DNA of 64,000 nt from an uncultured Brachyspira sp. (lineage in GTDB: Bacteria; Spirochaetota; Brachyspiria; Brachyspirales; Brachyspiraceae), in contig NZ_CALXKQ010000001.1 of assembly GCF_944388875.1 (NCBI RefSeq), positions 424,199 through 488,198 of the forward strand, given 5' to 3'. Shown here one piece after another: positions 52,798 through 63,999 of this stretch (the first letter of the stretch is position 1; the number at the start of each line of letters is the position of its first letter). Both the position numbers and the translations under genes were made by a program. A model generated the notes under the pieces. That model did no database searches, was not told the origin of the DNA, and saw only the letters and a list, made by a program, of their open reading frames with translations.

Positions 52798-55700
52798 TTA
52801 TACGGTTATTTGTATAACTTCCTCTTCTTTTGAAGCACTGTCCATATTATCTTTTTTATCCAAATCACCGCTTTCTTTATTATATACATGAAGTTTATTA
52901 TAAAGTTTAACACCAGTACCTGCAGGTATTAAATGACCTATAATAACATTCTCTTTTAATCCAAGAAGTTTATCAACTTTACCTTTAATAGCAGCATTAG
53001 TTAAAACTTTTGTAGTTTCTTGGAAAGAAGCAGAAGATATAAAGCTTTCTGTATTAAGAGCAGCTTTAGTTAAGCCTAATAATACAGGCTTACCGCTTGC
53101 AGGAGAACCGCCAGCTTCTTCATAGCGTTTATTCTCTTCTTCAAACTCATACTTATCAACATACTGCCCTACAATATATTTAGTATCACCTGGGTCTGTA
53201 ATTTCAAGTCTTCTAAGCATCTGTCTTATTATAAGAGCAAAGTGCTTATCATTAATGCCTACACCCTGCTGATTATATACGGCCTGAATTTCTTCAAGCA
53301 AATAAGTTTGTAGAGCCAAATCTCCCTGAGTTTCCAATATATCATGCGGATTTATTTTACCAGCACATAACTGAGTACCAGTTTTTACATAATCTCCGTT
53401 TCTTACAAGAAGCATTTTACCATGAGGCACTAAGTGCTTAGTTTCATCAAATTCATTTCTGATTTTAACTACTTTTTTACCCTTATGAGAACCTCCTATC
53501 TCAACCTCACCGTCAATACCAGCAATAATAGCAGTATCTTTAGGCTTCTGAGCTTCAAGCAATTCCTGTACTCTTGGAAGACCTCCTGTAATATCCCTGT
53601 TCTTTTGCTGTATACGTGTAGTCTTAGCAATAACTTCACCCACTTCAACTTTTTGGTTATTTTCAACCATAAGCTGAGCACCATTAGGTATATCTGTTTC
53701 AAATGTATCATTATCACCAGCACCAACTATCAAGATTTTAGGCTGAACACTGGCATCTTTAAACTCTTGTATGATTTTAGTTTTACTTCCAGTCTGTTCA
53801 TCTATATCTTCAACTAAAGTTCTTCCAGGTATTATATCCTGATATCTAACAATACCTGATTTTTCAGAAATGATAGGTTCGTTATAAGTATCAAAGCTGG
53901 CTATAACAGTATTAGCTTCTATAAATACATGTTCATCAACTTTATATTCACTTCCAACTTTAATAGATTTCTCATGTTTAGAACCTGTAATCATTATATA
54001 TTTATCATCATCTGTTATTTTTAATGTTCCATTATAAGTAGCTTTAATTTCTGTTCCATCTTTGCTATTTGCTATGACATCGCCTATAAGAATTTTAGCA
54101 TTGTTTTCAGCTAAAATATCCCTTACAGAAGATTTTTCCCATTTCTCTAATACACGTCTTATAATTAAATCGCCTTTTCTTGCTGTAATTTTTACACCAT
54201 TAGGCTGTACAACATAGTTAGAGAACTGTTCTATATATATAGGGTAATTAACTTTAACTTCATTTTCTTCAACCATCTGAGTAGCAACACCTCCGATGTG
54301 GAAAGTTCTCATCGTAAGCTGAGTACCAGGCTGACCAATACTTTGAGCTGCAACTACTCCTACAGCTTCACCGATAGAAGCAAGAGTATTAGTAGATAAA
54401 CTTCTTCCGTAACATTTCTGACAAACACCCATTCTGCTTTCACAAGTAAGAGGATGTCTTATATTAATTTTTTCTATACCTGCTTTTTCTATAATAGTAC
54501 CAATTTCTTCTGTTATTTCAGTATTGGCAGGACATATAAGCTCCTTAGTAACAGGATTATAAATATGCTCGCTCGTAAAGAAGCCTACTATACGTTCTTT
54601 AAGAGATTTTTTTATCTCATCACCGTCTTTTATAGCTTCTATGCTAATACCTTTTACAGTACCGCAGTCATGTTCAGAAACAACAACACCAATAGCAACA
54701 TCTACCAATCTTCTAGTTAAATAACCTGCATTAGAAGTTTTTAATGCAGTATCAGCAAGACCTTTTCTAGCACCGTGAGTAGAAATAAAGTATTCCTGTA
54801 CTGTAAGACCTTCTTTGAAGTTTGATATAATAGGAAGCTCAATAATTTCACCAGAAGGCTTAGCCATAAGACCTCTCATACTGGCAAGCTGTCTTATCTG
54901 CTGTTTAGAACCTCTAGCACCTGAATCTGCCATTATATATACTGGATTAAATCCGTCTTGGTCTTGTCTTAAATTATCCATCATAGCTTCAGTTATTTTA
55001 CCTTCAACTGTAGTCCAAAGGTCTATAACTTTCTGCTTTTTCTCATCTGTAGTTATAACACCATCCTGATATTGTTTTTCAATAAACTCTACCTGTTTAG
55101 TAGCCTCTTCTATTTCCTGTTTCTTCATCGGAGGTATAAGTATATCAGCAATAGAAATAGTAGAAGCAAATACTGTGGCACTCTTATATCCAAGTTCTTT
55201 AATATCATCAAGCATATTAACTGTTACTGCTGTACCATGCTTTAAATATACTTCATGTATAAATTTAGCCAAATCTTTACTGTTAAATTCTCTATTCTGA
55301 TATCTGAAATCTTCAGGTATAACTTCATTAAATTTTAATCTTCCAACAGAAGTTTCAACAAATCCCTCTTCTCCAGTATCTTTATTTTTCATTAGAACTT
55401 TTATTCTAGCTTCAAGCTCAACCAAATTATTGTCATAGGCAAGCAAGGCATCCTTATAAGAGGAGAACATTTTTCCCTCTCCCTTAATGCCAGTTCTTAA
55501 TTTAGTTAAATAACTTATACCAAGAACTATATCCTGAGTAGGATTAACAATAGGCTCTCCATTAGCAGGGTTTAATATATTATGAGGTGCAAGCATCAAA
55601 GTCCAAGCCTCAATCTGAGATTCCGCAGAAAGAGGAGTATGAACAGCCATCTGGTCGCCGTCAAAGTCAGCATTATAAGCATGACATACCAAAGGATGAA

Positions 55701-57009
55701 GCTGAATGGCTTTTCCTTCAACAAGTACTGGCTCAAATGCCTGAATACCAAGTCTGTGAAGAGTAGGAGCCCTGTTTAAAAGTATAGGATGTTCCTTAGC
55801 AATATCTTCTAATACTCCCCATACTTCTTCTCTGCCCTCTTCTACAATTCTTTTAGCAGTTTTTATATTAGTAGATGGATTAATTTCAACTAATTTTTTC
55901 ATAATAAAAGGCTTGAATAATTCAACAGCCATTTTTTTAGGAAGTCCGCATTGATGCATTTTAAGTCTAGGACCAGCTACAATAACAGAACGTCCTGAAT
56001 AGTCAACACGCTTACCTAAAAGGTTCTGTCTGAAACGACCCTGCTTACCTTTAAGCATATCAGAAAGCGATTTTAAAGGTCTGTTTCCAGGTCCTTTAAC
56101 TACTTTTTTACGTCTGCTATTATCAAATAAAGCATCAACAGCCTCCTGAAGCATTCTTTTTTCATTTCTTATAATGATATCAGGAGCTCTTAAAACTAAT
56201 AATCTTCTTAAACGTATATTTCTATTAATAACTCTTCTATATAGATCATTCAAATCTGAAGTGGCAAAACGTCCTCCATCAAGCTGAACCATAGGTCTTA
56301 AATCAGGAGGAATTACAGGCACTACATCAAGTATCATCCAAGTAGGATCATTGCCGCTTGCCTTAAAGTCTTCAAAGATTTCAAGACGCTTTCTTAAACG
56401 TCTGTCGCTCTTCTCACCTTTTTTAATCATCTCTTCTCTAAGCTTTCTAATCTCTTCATCCATATCAAGGTCTTTAAGCATATCACGTATACCTTCAGCA
56501 CCTATGCCTATCCTAATATTATCGCCATATCTATCTAAACTTTCATTATATTCATCTTCATTTAATAAATCGCCCTTAGAATAAGCACTATCACCAGGAT
56601 CAATAACAACATATCTTTCAAAATAAAGTACGCTTCTTAAATGTGCTATATTCATATTAAGAAGAAGTCCTATTCTTGAAGGAGTATTTCTATAATACCA
56701 AATATGAGCAACAGGAGCAGCCAATTCTATATGCCCCATTCTTTCACGTCTAACTTTGAAGTGAGTAACCTCAACACCGCATTTATCACAAACTACACCT
56801 TTATAACGAATGCTTTTAAACTTACCGCAGTAACATTCATATTCTTTAGTAGTTCCAAAAATTTTTTCACAAAAAAGTCCATCTCTTTCAGGTCTTAAAG
56901 TTCTGTAGTTAATAGTTTCTGGTTTTTTAACCTCTCCGTAACTCCATTCTCTCATAACCTGAGGACTTGCTATACTAATTTTTATTTGGTCAAAGTTTGA
57001 AAATTGCAT
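52798..57009 (-). CDS. rpoC: RNA polymerase beta' subunit
   Basis: A 1403-residue beta' subunit. The catalytic motif [12 protein letters not shown] starts at N446, with D448, D450 and D452 holding the active-site Mg. The N-terminal zinc site is [21 protein letters not shown] (near 57-79). The bridge-helix/trigger-loop region includes [13 protein letters not shown], and the C-terminal zinc cluster is [13 protein letters not shown]. The GIGVNDKHF-type segment near the C-terminus is present. It follows rpoB by 20 bp with AGGAG upstream. Confidence 0.97.
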   Translation of the reverse strand: MQFSNFDQIKISIASPQVMREWSYGEVKKPETINYRTLRPERDGLFCEKIFGTTKEYECYCGKFKSIRYKGVVCDKCGVEVTHFKVRRERMGHIELAAPVAHIWYYRNTPSRIGLLLNMNIAHLRSVLYFERYVVIDPGDSAYSKGDLLNEDEYNESLDRYGDNIRIGIGAEGIRDMLKDLDMDEEIRKLREEMIKKGEKSDRRLRKRLEIFEDFKASGNDPTWMILDVVPVIPPDLRPMVQLDGGRFATSDLNDLYRRVINRNIRLRRLLVLRAPDIIIRNEKRMLQEAVDALFDNSRRKKVVKGPGNRPLKSLSDMLKGKQGRFRQNLLGKRVDYSGRSVIVAGPRLKMHQCGLPKKMAVELFKPFIMKKLVEINPSTNIKTAKRIVEEGREEVWGVLEDIAKEHPILLNRAPTLHRLGIQAFEPVLVEGKAIQLHPLVCHAYNADFDGDQMAVHTPLSAESQIEAWTLMLAPHNILNPANGEPIVNPTQDIVLGISYLTKLRTGIKGEGKMFSSYKDALLAYDNNLVELEARIKVLMKNKDTGEEGFVETSVGRLKFNEVIPEDFRYQNREFNSKDLAKFIHEVYLKHGTAVTVNMLDDIKELGYKSATVFASTISIADILIPPMKKQEIEEATKQVEFIEKQYQDGVITTDEKKQKVIDLWTTVEGKITEAMMDNLRQDQDGFNPVYIMADSGARGSKQQIRQLASMRGLMAKPSGEIIELPIISNFKEGLTVQEYFISTHGARKGLADTALKTSNAGYLTRRLVDVAIGVVVSEHDCGTVKGISIEAIKDGDEIKKSLKERIVGFFTSEHIYNPVTKELICPANTEITEEIGTIIEKAGIEKINIRHPLTCESRMGVCQKCYGRSLSTNTLASIGEAVGVVAAQSIGQPGTQLTMRTFHIGGVATQMVEENEVKVNYPIYIEQFSNYVVQPNGVKITARKGDLIIRRVLEKWEKSSVRDILAENNAKILIGDVIANSKDGTEIKATYNGTLKITDDDKYIMITGSKHEKSIKVGSEYKVDEHVFIEANTVIASFDTYNEPIISEKSGIVRYQDIIPGRTLVEDIDEQTGSKTKIIQEFKDASVQPKILIVGAGDNDTFETDIPNGAQLMVENNQKVEVGEVIAKTTRIQQKNRDITGGLPRVQELLEAQKPKDTAIIAGIDGEVEIGGSHKGKKVVKIRNEFDETKHLVPHGKMLLVRNGDYVKTGTQLCAGKINPHDILETQGDLALQTYLLEEIQAVYNQQGVGINDKHFALIIRQMLRRLEITDPGDTKYIVGQYVDKYEFEEENKRYEEAGGSPASGKPVLLGLTKAALNTESFISSASFQETTKVLTNAAIKGKVDKLLGLKENVIIGHLIPAGTGVKLYNKLHVYNKESGDLDKKDNMDSASKEEEVIQITV

Positions 57010-57029
57010 ATTACTTAAACTTCTCCTAA

Positions 57030-60000
57030 TTATTTAAAAATCTTGGTTTGTTTTTTAGTCTTTTGTCTAAGTTCTTTTTCAGTAGAAGCAAGCTGATTGC
57101 CCTCTTCATCATGAATAGTAATATTAAGACCCAAACCTCTAAGCTCTTGAACCAATACATTAAAGCTCTCTGGTATACCAGGTGAAGATATAACATCCCC
57201 TTTAACAATAGATTCATATATTCTAGCACGTCCTGTCATATCATCAGATTTAACAGTAAGGAACTCCTGAAGCATATTAGCAGCTCCATAAGCCTCCAAT
57301 GCCCATACTTCCATCTCTCCTAAACGCTGACCTCCGAATTGAGATTTACCTCCCAAAGGCTGCTGAGTAACAAGTGAGTAAGGTCCTGTACTTCTAGCAT
57401 GTACTTTATCTTCAACTAAGTGATTAAGTTTAAGCATGTACATGTATCCTACAGCAACATCATTTTTGAAAGGCTCTCCTGTTCTTCCGTCATAGAGTCT
57501 AACTTTTCCATTAATATTCATACCGCTGCATTCAAAAGCCTCTCTTAAAGCCTCTTCTTTAGGTCCTTCAAATACAGGGCAAGCATATTTAAGTCCCATC
57601 TTATAACCAGACCATCCAAGAAGCATCTCAATTACCTGACCTATATTCATACGTGAAGGTACACCAAGCGGATTCAAACATATATCTATAGGAGTACCGT
57701 CTTCCAAGTAAGGCATATCTTCAATAGGCATTATTCTAGCAACAACCCCTTTGTTACCGTGACGTCCTGCCATTTTATCGCCTTCCTGTATTATACGTTT
57801 TTTAGCTAAAAATACTTTTACTACTTCCTCTACTCCAGGCTTTAATTCATCTCCGTTTTCTCTGCTGTATACTCTTACATCTATAACAGTACCGTCTTTA
57901 CCATGAGGTACTCTTAAAGAAGTATCTTTTACATCTCTTGCCTTTTCTCCGAATATTGAGTGAAGAAGTCTATATTCTGGAGTTATTTCTGTTTCTCCTT
58001 TTGGTGTTACTTTACCAACTAATATATCACCTGCTTTTACTTTAGCACCTATTCTTACAATACCTCTTTCATCCAAATTCTTGAAAGCACTTTCAGATAC
58101 ATTAGGTATATCTCTAGTAATATTTTCTTTATCTAATTTTGTTTCGCGGGCTTCAACCGAAAACTCTTCTATGTGAATGGAAGTGAATACATCTTCCTGA
58201 ACTAATCTTTTACTTAAAAGTATAGCATCCTCAAAGTTATATCCTTCAAAAATCATGAAAGCAGCTAGAACATTTCTTCCTAATGCCAACTCACCATGAT
58301 CTGTAGCAGGTCCGTCAGCTAAAAGTCCTCCAGCTTTAACAACATCTCCAACATTTACTACTGGTCTTTGATGATAATTAGTATCTTGGTTAGTTCTTTG
58401 ATATTTAACTAATTCATAAACATCCAAATCATCATCACTGTTTTGTTTAGTAGGCTTAACAACTATTTCATCATGTACAACTTTTATAACTTTTCCAGCT
58501 CTTTTGGCATGAACAGCTATTCCTGTACCAGGCTGACAAATTTTTGCCTCTACTCCAGTACCTACTATAGGAGCTTCTGGGAATAAAAGAGGAACACTTT
58601 GACGCTGCATGTTAGAACCCATCAAAGCTCTGTTGGCATCGTCATGCTCTAAGAATGGTATCAATGAGCTTGAAAGCGAAACTATCTGCTGAGGAGAAAC
58701 GTCCATATACTGAACTTGATCTGGTGAAGAATATGGGAATTCACTTCTGTATCTTGTTGATATAAGATTTTCTTTGAATGAACCATCTTCATTTAGAGGA
58801 GCATTAGCATCCGCAATATGATATCTCTCTTCATCATGTGCTGTTAAGTATTCTATTTCATCAGTTACTTTACCATCAACAACTTTTCTATATGGAGTTT
58901 CTAAAAATCCATGCTTGTTAATTTTTGCATAAGTAGCAAGTGAAACTATAAGTCCGATATTTGGTCCTTCAGGAGTTTCAATAGGACATATTTTACCATA
59001 GTGAGTATGATGTACGTCCCTTACCTCAAAACCAGCTCTATCTCTAGTAAGACCGCCAGGACCTAAAGCATTTAATCTTCTTTTATGAGTGATCTCTGAC
59101 AATGGATTGTTTTGATCCATGAACTGAGATAATTGACTTGTACCGTAAAACTCTTTTATTACAGCCTGTATAAGTTTAATGCTTACAAGCGACTGAGGAG
59201 TTACTGCCTCCATGTCCTGCATCTGCATTCTTTCTTTAGCTATACGCTCCATTCTAGCAAAACCTGCTTTTATTTGCATAGCCAATAATTCACCTACGCT
59301 TCTTACACGTCTGTTGCCCAAATGATCTATATCGTCTAATTGTTCTTCATTTATGAAAACTTTTATTAAAAATCTAATAGTTTCTATTATATCTTTATGT
59401 CTTAAAACTTTATCCTGCTCGCTTTCAGGGAAGTTTAATCTTTTATTAATCTTATAACGTCCTACATCTCCCAAAGCATATAATTTAGGATCAAATACTA
59501 AATCATTACAAGTTCTTATAACGTTTTCTATTAAAGCAGGCTCTCCAGGTCTTATAACATTATAAATTTTTGTGCATGCTTCTTCTTGATTTTTAGTTGT
59601 ATCTTTATCTAAAGTATTAATTATGGTAACATTACCTTTAATTTTATCCATATTTAATACTGAAACTTCTTTAATTCCGCTCATTAAAAGTCTTTCAGCA
59701 AGGTTTGTATTGATAAGTTCTCCTGGGTTTAATATAATTTCATCAGGATTTTCTGTATCAAACACTGTAGAATATGAATGCTTACCTATCAAGGCTTGTT
59801 TTTTCTCATCATCTGAAAGTTTTTCTAATGATATATTGTCCACTTCATAAAATAATTTTAAAATTTCTTCATTAGTTGTAATGCCTATAGCTCTCAAAAA
59901 TACTGTAACAGGAAGTTTTTTCTTTCTGTCTATTCTAACATACATTATGTCTTTTTTAGTATCAAGCTCAAATTCAAGCCAAGTACCTCTATCTGGAATA

Positions 60001-60551
60001 ATTTTAGCTACAAACATGGCATCTCTGTCGCTTCTGTTAAAAACAACACCAGGAGATCTGTGAATCTGAGAAACTACAACACGTTCAGCACCATTAATAA
60101 TGAATGTACCTCTATCTGTCATAGCTGGTATTTCACCGACAAAAATTTCTTGTTCTATAATTCTTTCAGGGTCTCTTACGGTTAATTGTACTTTTATTTT
60201 AAAAGGGTAAGCATAAGTTTTATCTCTTCTTCTAGCTTCTTTCTCTGTAATCTTTGGCTCTCCTATAGAATAGGAAATAAACTCTATCTGCATCTTTTCG
60301 TTAGATGCTACTATAGGAAATATAGAAGTTAATACTTCCTGCAAACCTTCATTCTTTCTTTTATTTTCAGGTACATCCTTTTGAAGGAAACTCTCGTATG
60401 ACTCTTTCTGTATAGCGAGGAGATCAGGAGGTTCTATTACTGAAGCCGAACGTGAAAAGTTTACACGTCCGTTTTCTATCCTATACTTTTTTGCGAACTC
60501 TACCCCTCGTTCTGGATATACTTTATTATCTATCTGAATATTATTGGCCAT
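57030..60551 (-). CDS. rpoB: RNA polymerase beta subunit
   Basis: A 1173-residue beta subunit. The rifampicin cluster reads [20 protein letters not shown] then [11 protein letters not shown]. Asn494 (codon 59070-59072) takes the place of E. coli Ser531, as in other spirochaetes naturally resistant to rifampicin. Other signatures: [21 protein letters not shown] (split), KLDEKGIVR-like flap, [10 protein letters not shown], and the C-terminal [24 protein letters not shown]. The start was moved to the ATG giving MANNIQIDN, with GGAG upstream; a TTG six codons earlier overlaps it. Confidence 0.97.
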   Translation of the reverse strand: MANNIQIDNKVYPERGVEFAKKYRIENGRVNFSRSASVIEPPDLLAIQKESYESFLQKDVPENKRKNEGLQEVLTSIFPIVASNEKMQIEFISYSIGEPKITEKEARRRDKTYAYPFKIKVQLTVRDPERIIEQEIFVGEIPAMTDRGTFIINGAERVVVSQIHRSPGVVFNRSDRDAMFVAKIIPDRGTWLEFELDTKKDIMYVRIDRKKKLPVTVFLRAIGITTNEEILKLFYEVDNISLEKLSDDEKKQALIGKHSYSTVFDTENPDEIILNPGELINTNLAERLLMSGIKEVSVLNMDKIKGNVTIINTLDKDTTKNQEEACTKIYNVIRPGEPALIENVIRTCNDLVFDPKLYALGDVGRYKINKRLNFPESEQDKVLRHKDIIETIRFLIKVFINEEQLDDIDHLGNRRVRSVGELLAMQIKAGFARMERIAKERMQMQDMEAVTPQSLVSIKLIQAVIKEFYGTSQLSQFMDQNNPLSEITHKRRLNALGPGGLTRDRAGFEVRDVHHTHYGKICPIETPEGPNIGLIVSLATYAKINKHGFLETPYRKVVDGKVTDEIEYLTAHDEERYHIADANAPLNEDGSFKENLISTRYRSEFPYSSPDQVQYMDVSPQQIVSLSSSLIPFLEHDDANRALMGSNMQRQSVPLLFPEAPIVGTGVEAKICQPGTGIAVHAKRAGKVIKVVHDEIVVKPTKQNSDDDLDVYELVKYQRTNQDTNYHQRPVVNVGDVVKAGGLLADGPATDHGELALGRNVLAAFMIFEGYNFEDAILLSKRLVQEDVFTSIHIEEFSVEARETKLDKENITRDIPNVSESAFKNLDERGIVRIGAKVKAGDILVGKVTPKGETEITPEYRLLHSIFGEKARDVKDTSLRVPHGKDGTVIDVRVYSRENGDELKPGVEEVVKVFLAKKRIIQEGDKMAGRHGNKGVVARIMPIEDMPYLEDGTPIDICLNPLGVPSRMNIGQVIEMLLGWSGYKMGLKYACPVFEGPKEEALREAFECSGMNINGKVRLYDGRTGEPFKNDVAVGYMYMLKLNHLVEDKVHARSTGPYSLVTQQPLGGKSQFGGQRLGEMEVWALEAYGAANMLQEFLTVKSDDMTGRARIYESIVKGDVISSPGIPESFNVLVQELRGLGLNITIHDEEGNQLASTEKELRQKTKKQTKIFK

Positions 60552-60607
60552 ATTAAAAGATCTCCACAATTTAACGCTTTATTTTTGATTTGACTAAATA
60601 TACTAAT

Positions 60608-60638
60608 AAGAAGGGTACAAGCGTATCATACCCTCCTT
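60608..60638 (-). promoter_or_regulatory. Hairpin between rplL and rpoB (attenuator or processing site)
   Basis: Minus strand: AAGGAGGGTA pairs with TACCCTTCTT (10 bp, one G-U) around an 11-nt loop. No T run follows, so it is not a full terminator. In many bacteria the rplL-rpoB gap holds an attenuator or RNase III site that sets ribosomal protein versus polymerase levels. Confidence 0.7.
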
Positions 60639-60680
60639 ATATTAAATCATTAAATGTTAATGATATATTTACAAAAATAA

Positions 60681-61067
60681 TTATTTAACTTCAACTTTAC
60701 CGCCTACTGCTTCTAATTGCTTTTTGATAGCTGCTGCTTCTTCTTTAGAAACGCCTGATTTAATAGTTTCTCCGCCTTTTTCTACAGCATCTTTAGCTTC
60801 TTTTAAACCTAAACCGCTAACTGCTCTAACTTCTTTAATAAGAGCAATTTTTTGAGCTGCATCAAAACCAGTAAGAATAATATCAAATTCATTTTTTTCT
60901 TCTTCTGCTGGAGCAGCACCGCCTGCTGCTGGAGCTGCTGCTACTGCTGCAACTGGCATAGCTGCTGTTACATTAAATTTTTCTTTAATAGCCTCTACTA
61001 ATTCATGAAGCTCTATAACTTTCATATCTTCTATTGCTTGTAATATTTCTTCTTTACTTAAAGCCAT
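60681..61067 (-). CDS. rplL: Ribosomal protein L7/L12
   Basis: A 128-residue stalk protein. N-terminal dimer domain ([24 protein letters not shown]), an Ala/Gly/Pro-rich hinge at about 38-55, and the C-terminal factor-binding domain with [15 protein letters not shown] and [14 protein letters not shown]. It recruits translation GTPases to the ribosome. AAGGAG 8-9 nt upstream. It follows rplJ, the usual order. Confidence 0.97.
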   Translation of the reverse strand: MALSKEEILQAIEDMKVIELHELVEAIKEKFNVTAAMPVAAVAAAPAAGGAAPAEEEKNEFDIILTGFDAAQKIALIKEVRAVSGLGLKEAKDAVEKGGETIKSGVSKEEAAAIKKQLEAVGGKVEVK

Positions 61068-61124
61068 TGTTTATCTCCTTAAAAATGTTTTGTTTATTAT
61101 TTTCTTTAAATCATAACAGCAATA

Positions 61125-61649
61125 TTATGCTGATTTTTTCTTTTCCTCTTCAACACTGTCAAGCACATAAGCAAGTTCTGATATAACACTTTGCAAACTG
61201 TTTGCCAAACTTGATATAGGAGACTCGAGTGCTGTAACAAGATGAGAAAGTAAAACTTCTCTTGGCGGTATATTTGCTACCACTTGTACATCAGCTGGGT
61301 TTAGTAAATCTTCACCCATATATCCGCCTTTGATTTTGATTTTGTCATTTTTCTTTGCAGCTTCGCTTATTACTTTGGCTGCAGACGGAACATCTTCCTT
61401 AGCAAATACTACTGCTGTAGGATTAATGAACATCTCATCTTTTACTTCTCTGCCTAACTCTTTTAAAGCAATATCAACTAAAGAGTTTTTACATATTTTC
61501 ATTGAAGAAGAAGTTTTTGCTAATTCACGTCTTAATTCTGTAAGCTGTGCTACTGTTGCTCCTCTGTAATCAAAGAATACTAAACCAGCACATCCGCCCA
61601 TACTTTCTTTAAGAAATGATACTGTTTCAATGTTTTTCTTATTAGGCAT
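61125..61649 (-). CDS. rplJ: Ribosomal protein L10
   Basis: A 174-residue protein, the base of the L7/L12 stalk. Features: KESMGGCAGLVFFDYRGATVAQLTELRRELAKTSSSMKICKNSLVDIAL (residues ~13-62), GGYMGEDLL, and a helical C-terminus that binds L12 dimers. A 97-bp gap separates it from rplA; it may contain the autoregulatory L10 leader, but I could not fold one convincingly. GAGG ribosome site. Confidence 0.96.
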   Translation of the reverse strand: MPNKKNIETVSFLKESMGGCAGLVFFDYRGATVAQLTELRRELAKTSSSMKICKNSLVDIALKELGREVKDEMFINPTAVVFAKEDVPSAAKVISEAAKKNDKIKIKGGYMGEDLLNPADVQVVANIPPREVLLSHLVTALESPISSLANSLQSVISELAYVLDSVEEEKKKSA

Positions 61650-61746
61650 ACTACCACCTCTATTATATTAAACCATTTTGCTAATACTATTCATATAATG
61701 GGATCACAAAATATGACTTCGCTTATCAAAACAGGTTTATTGCTAA

Positions 61747-62448
61747 TTACATTTTTATCTTTTTATGATCTATTTTTATACCTACACCCATTGTAGATGT
61801 AACACCTATAGCTTTGATATATTCGCCTTTCAAATCTGTAGGTTTTTTTCTTAAGATTTCATCATAGAATGTTTTGAAATTTTCATTTAATTTACTTACA
61901 TCCATAGAAGCCTTACCAATACCCATTCTTACTATACCATGTTTATCAGCTCTGTATTCCATTCTTCCTGCTTTAAAACTTTTTACAGCCTGAGCTATAT
62001 CAAGAGTAACTGTTCCAGTCTTTGGGTTAGGCATAAGTCCTTTTCTACCAAGTATCTGACCTAATTTACCTACTTCTTTCATCAAATCCGGAGTAGATAT
62101 AGCAACATCAAAGTCAGTATATCCGCCTTTAATTTTATCAATTAAATCTTCAAAACCAACTTCTATAGCACCAGCAGCTTTTGCTTCTTCAGCTTTCTCA
62201 CCTTGTGCAAATACTACTACTCTTTTTTCTTTACCAAAAGCATTTGGGAATGATAAAGTATCTCTTATTGAGTGTTTTTGTAAGATATTAAGGTTTATTG
62301 TAACCTCAATAGTTTCATCGAATTTACAGGTAGCATTTTTTTTAGCTAAATCAATAGCTTCTTCTACTGAATAGAGTTTAAATTTCTCTACTCCCTTACG
62401 TATAGCGTCGTAACGTTTGCCACCTATTTTCTTTTCTTTTGTAGCCAT
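61747..62448 (-). CDS. rplA: Ribosomal protein L1
   Basis: A 233-residue protein. It contains the L1 signature (MKEVGKLGQILGRKGLMPNPKTGTV, residues ~126-150), a family N-terminus GKRYDAIRKGVEKFKLYSVEEAI, and the C-terminal KGEYIKAIGVTSTMGVGIKID. It binds 23S rRNA at the E site and often represses its own operon. The 71-bp gap to rplK has a small CCATTTA/TAAATGG hairpin (about 62485-62508) that might serve this. Confidence 0.97.
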   Translation of the reverse strand: MATKEKKIGGKRYDAIRKGVEKFKLYSVEEAIDLAKKNATCKFDETIEVTINLNILQKHSIRDTLSFPNAFGKEKRVVVFAQGEKAEEAKAAGAIEVGFEDLIDKIKGGYTDFDVAISTPDLMKEVGKLGQILGRKGLMPNPKTGTVTLDIAQAVKSFKAGRMEYRADKHGIVRMGIGKASMDVSKLNENFKTFYDEILRKKPTDLKGEYIKAIGVTSTMGVGIKIDHKKIKM

Positions 62449-62519
62449 AATTATTGTCCTCTTTTCAAACGTGTACTTCCATTTACTCTAATTAATAAAT
62501 GGTATGCCTTTTTAATTTA

Positions 62520-62942
62520 TTATTCTACTTTAATACCCATAGCACGAGCTGTACCCGCAACTATTTTTTTTGCTGCCTCTATATCATTTGCTGACATATA
62601 AGCCATTTTCTCTTGAGCTATCTCTTCAAGCTGCTTTTGATTGATTGTAGCAACTTTAGTTTTATTAGGCTCTCCAGAACCTTTTTCTATACCCAATTTT
62701 TTCTTGATTAATGCAGAAGTAGATGTACCTTTAGTAACAAATGTATATGTTTTATCTTCATATACTGTTATATAGGTATTCAATATTTGCCCCTTCATTT
62801 TAGATGTTTTGGCATTAAAATCTTTAACGAAAGCGGCTATTTGTATCTGCTTCTGACCTAATGCAGGTCCAAGTGGCGGTGCAGGAGTTGCTTCTCCGCC
62901 TGGTATGCGAACCTTTACAATACCAACTACTCTTTTAGCCAT
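62520..62942 (-). CDS. rplK: Ribosomal protein L11
   Basis: A 140-residue protein with the N-terminal VKVRIPGGEATPAPPLGPALGQ, the thiostrepton-site Pro-rich loop (split around residues 11-32), and the C-terminal rRNA-binding block with GSGEPNKTKVATI and GTARAMGIKVE, close to the L11 PROSITE-type signature. It binds the GTPase centre of 23S rRNA. It lies 24 bp after nusG with AGAGG upstream. Confidence 0.97.
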   Translation of the reverse strand: MAKRVVGIVKVRIPGGEATPAPPLGPALGQKQIQIAAFVKDFNAKTSKMKGQILNTYITVYEDKTYTFVTKGTSTSALIKKKLGIEKGSGEPNKTKVATINQKQLEEIAQEKMAYMSANDIEAAKKIVAGTARAMGIKVE

Positions 62943-62966
62943 ATTTACTACCTCTTATATTTATTT

Positions 62967-63554
62967 TTATAATTTTTTTACTTTATTAAAATCTAATTCT
63001 GTAGGTGTACTTCTTCCAAATATTTCTATTTTTACTGTTACTTTACCTTTATCCGAATTGATATTTTCTATAACACCATTTAAACCATTGAAAGGTCCGT
63101 CTATTACCTGAACCTTTTCTCCTATATCGAATTCCATTCCTATAATTTCATTTATTTCTGTTTTATCTTTTGAATCTCTATTTTGGAATATACGGGCAAC
63201 ATCCGCTTCGCTTAAAGGAGTAGGTATTATATTGCCCTCCTCTTTCGTAGTAGCATGACTTCCTATAAAACCAGCTACACCTGGTGTTCTTCTAACCATA
63301 GACTGAGTAGCATCATTCATTATCATTTTTACCAAAACATATCCAGGATAAAAAAACTCTTCCTTAGAAACTTTTTTACCATTTTTTGTAGAAGTAACTG
63401 TTTCAGAAGGTATATATATATCTACAATAAGATCCGTCATTCCATTCTCTTTAGTTCTCTTTTCTATACGCTCACGAACCTTATTTTCGTAACCATGCTG
63501 AGTATGTACTATATACCATTTATAATCTTTTATATCAGAAATTTCTTCAGACAT
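62967..63554 (-). CDS. nusG: Transcription termination/antitermination protein NusG
   Basis: A 195-residue NusG. The N-terminal NGN domain has WYIVHTQHGYENKVRERIEKR, split at residues ~13-33, then FFYPGYVLVKMIMNDATQSMVRRTPGVAGFIG (about 67-98). The C-terminal KOW domain has GEKVQVIDGPFNGLNGVIENI. The Brachyspira-like linker between them is ordinary in length. The start was set at ATG with AGGTG 7 nt upstream; a GTG three codons earlier overlaps it. It follows secE with a 5-bp gap. Confidence 0.96.
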   Translation of the reverse strand: MSEEISDIKDYKWYIVHTQHGYENKVRERIEKRTKENGMTDLIVDIYIPSETVTSTKNGKKVSKEEFFYPGYVLVKMIMNDATQSMVRRTPGVAGFIGSHATTKEEGNIIPTPLSEADVARIFQNRDSKDKTEINEIIGMEFDIGEKVQVIDGPFNGLNGVIENINSDKGKVTVKIEIFGRSTPTELDFNKVKKL

Positions 63555-63559
63555 ATTTT

Positions 63560-63883
63560 TCACCTACTATATCTATTTTTTCTTAAATAACGTATAGCAA
63601 AATATATTACCAATAAAACAACTACAGCTAATACTAAAATCAATGTTATTTTAGATGACATTAAACTTGATAAAACTCTGCCGTCCAATAAAGCCCTAGT
63701 CAAAAACGTAACAACATAATCAGCCGCACCCAAAAATGCCGATGCTAATACAAGCAATACTATAACAACAACAGTCTGATTTATTACATCTTGACGTGTA
63801 GGCCATACACTTCTTTCAAATAATTCTTTTTTTATCTCAGTAATAGAGTTTAGAAAGTTATTTTTCTTCTTATTATCTGCCAT
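63560..63883 (-). CDS. secE: Preprotein translocase subunit SecE
   Basis: A 107-residue membrane subunit of SecYEG. The conserved amphipathic/cytoplasmic block is EIKKELFERSVWPTRQDVINQTVVV (residues ~16-40), with WPTR as the key motif, then a transmembrane helix (about 35-62). A second hydrophobic helix (about 78-99) and a basic tail RKNRYSR extend the protein beyond the minimal 60-70-residue single-helix SecE. AAGG ribosome site; it lies between tRNA-Trp and nusG, the standard position. Confidence 0.93.
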   Translation of the reverse strand: MADNKKKNNFLNSITEIKKELFERSVWPTRQDVINQTVVVIVLLVLASAFLGAADYVVTFLTRALLDGRVLSSLMSSKITLILVLAVVVLLVIYFAIRYLRKNRYSR

Positions 63884-63926
63884 AAAGCTACCTTAAAATA
63901 TATTAATTCATATTAAGAAAAACAAT

Positions 63927-63999
63927 CAGGTCAGACAGGAGTCGAACCTGCAACACCCGGTTTTGGAGACCGGTGCTCTACCAATTGAACTACTGACCC
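63927..63999 (-). tRNA. tRNA-Trp (CCA)
   Basis: A full 73-nt cloverleaf: acceptor GGGTCAG/CTGACCT (one G-U), D-arm GTTC/GAGC, anticodon stem CCGGT/ACCGG with loop CTCCAAA (anticodon CCA), T-arm GCAGG-TTCGACT-CCTGT, discriminator G. CCA is not encoded. Placement directly before secE-nusG is a common bacterial arrangement. The 5' end lies 1 nt inside the window. Confidence 0.95.

Noticed and set aside
53434..53817. 127-codon plus-strand ORF opposite rpoC
   Set aside because: It lies wholly antisense to a conserved rpoC segment, has no ribosome site and has skewed Ser/Phe/Tyr composition typical of shadow frames.
62485..62508. L1-binding autoregulatory RNA in the rplK-rplA gap
   Set aside because: Only a 7-bp hairpin is visible, and it lacks a convincing match to the L1 rRNA target; too weak to annotate as a feature.
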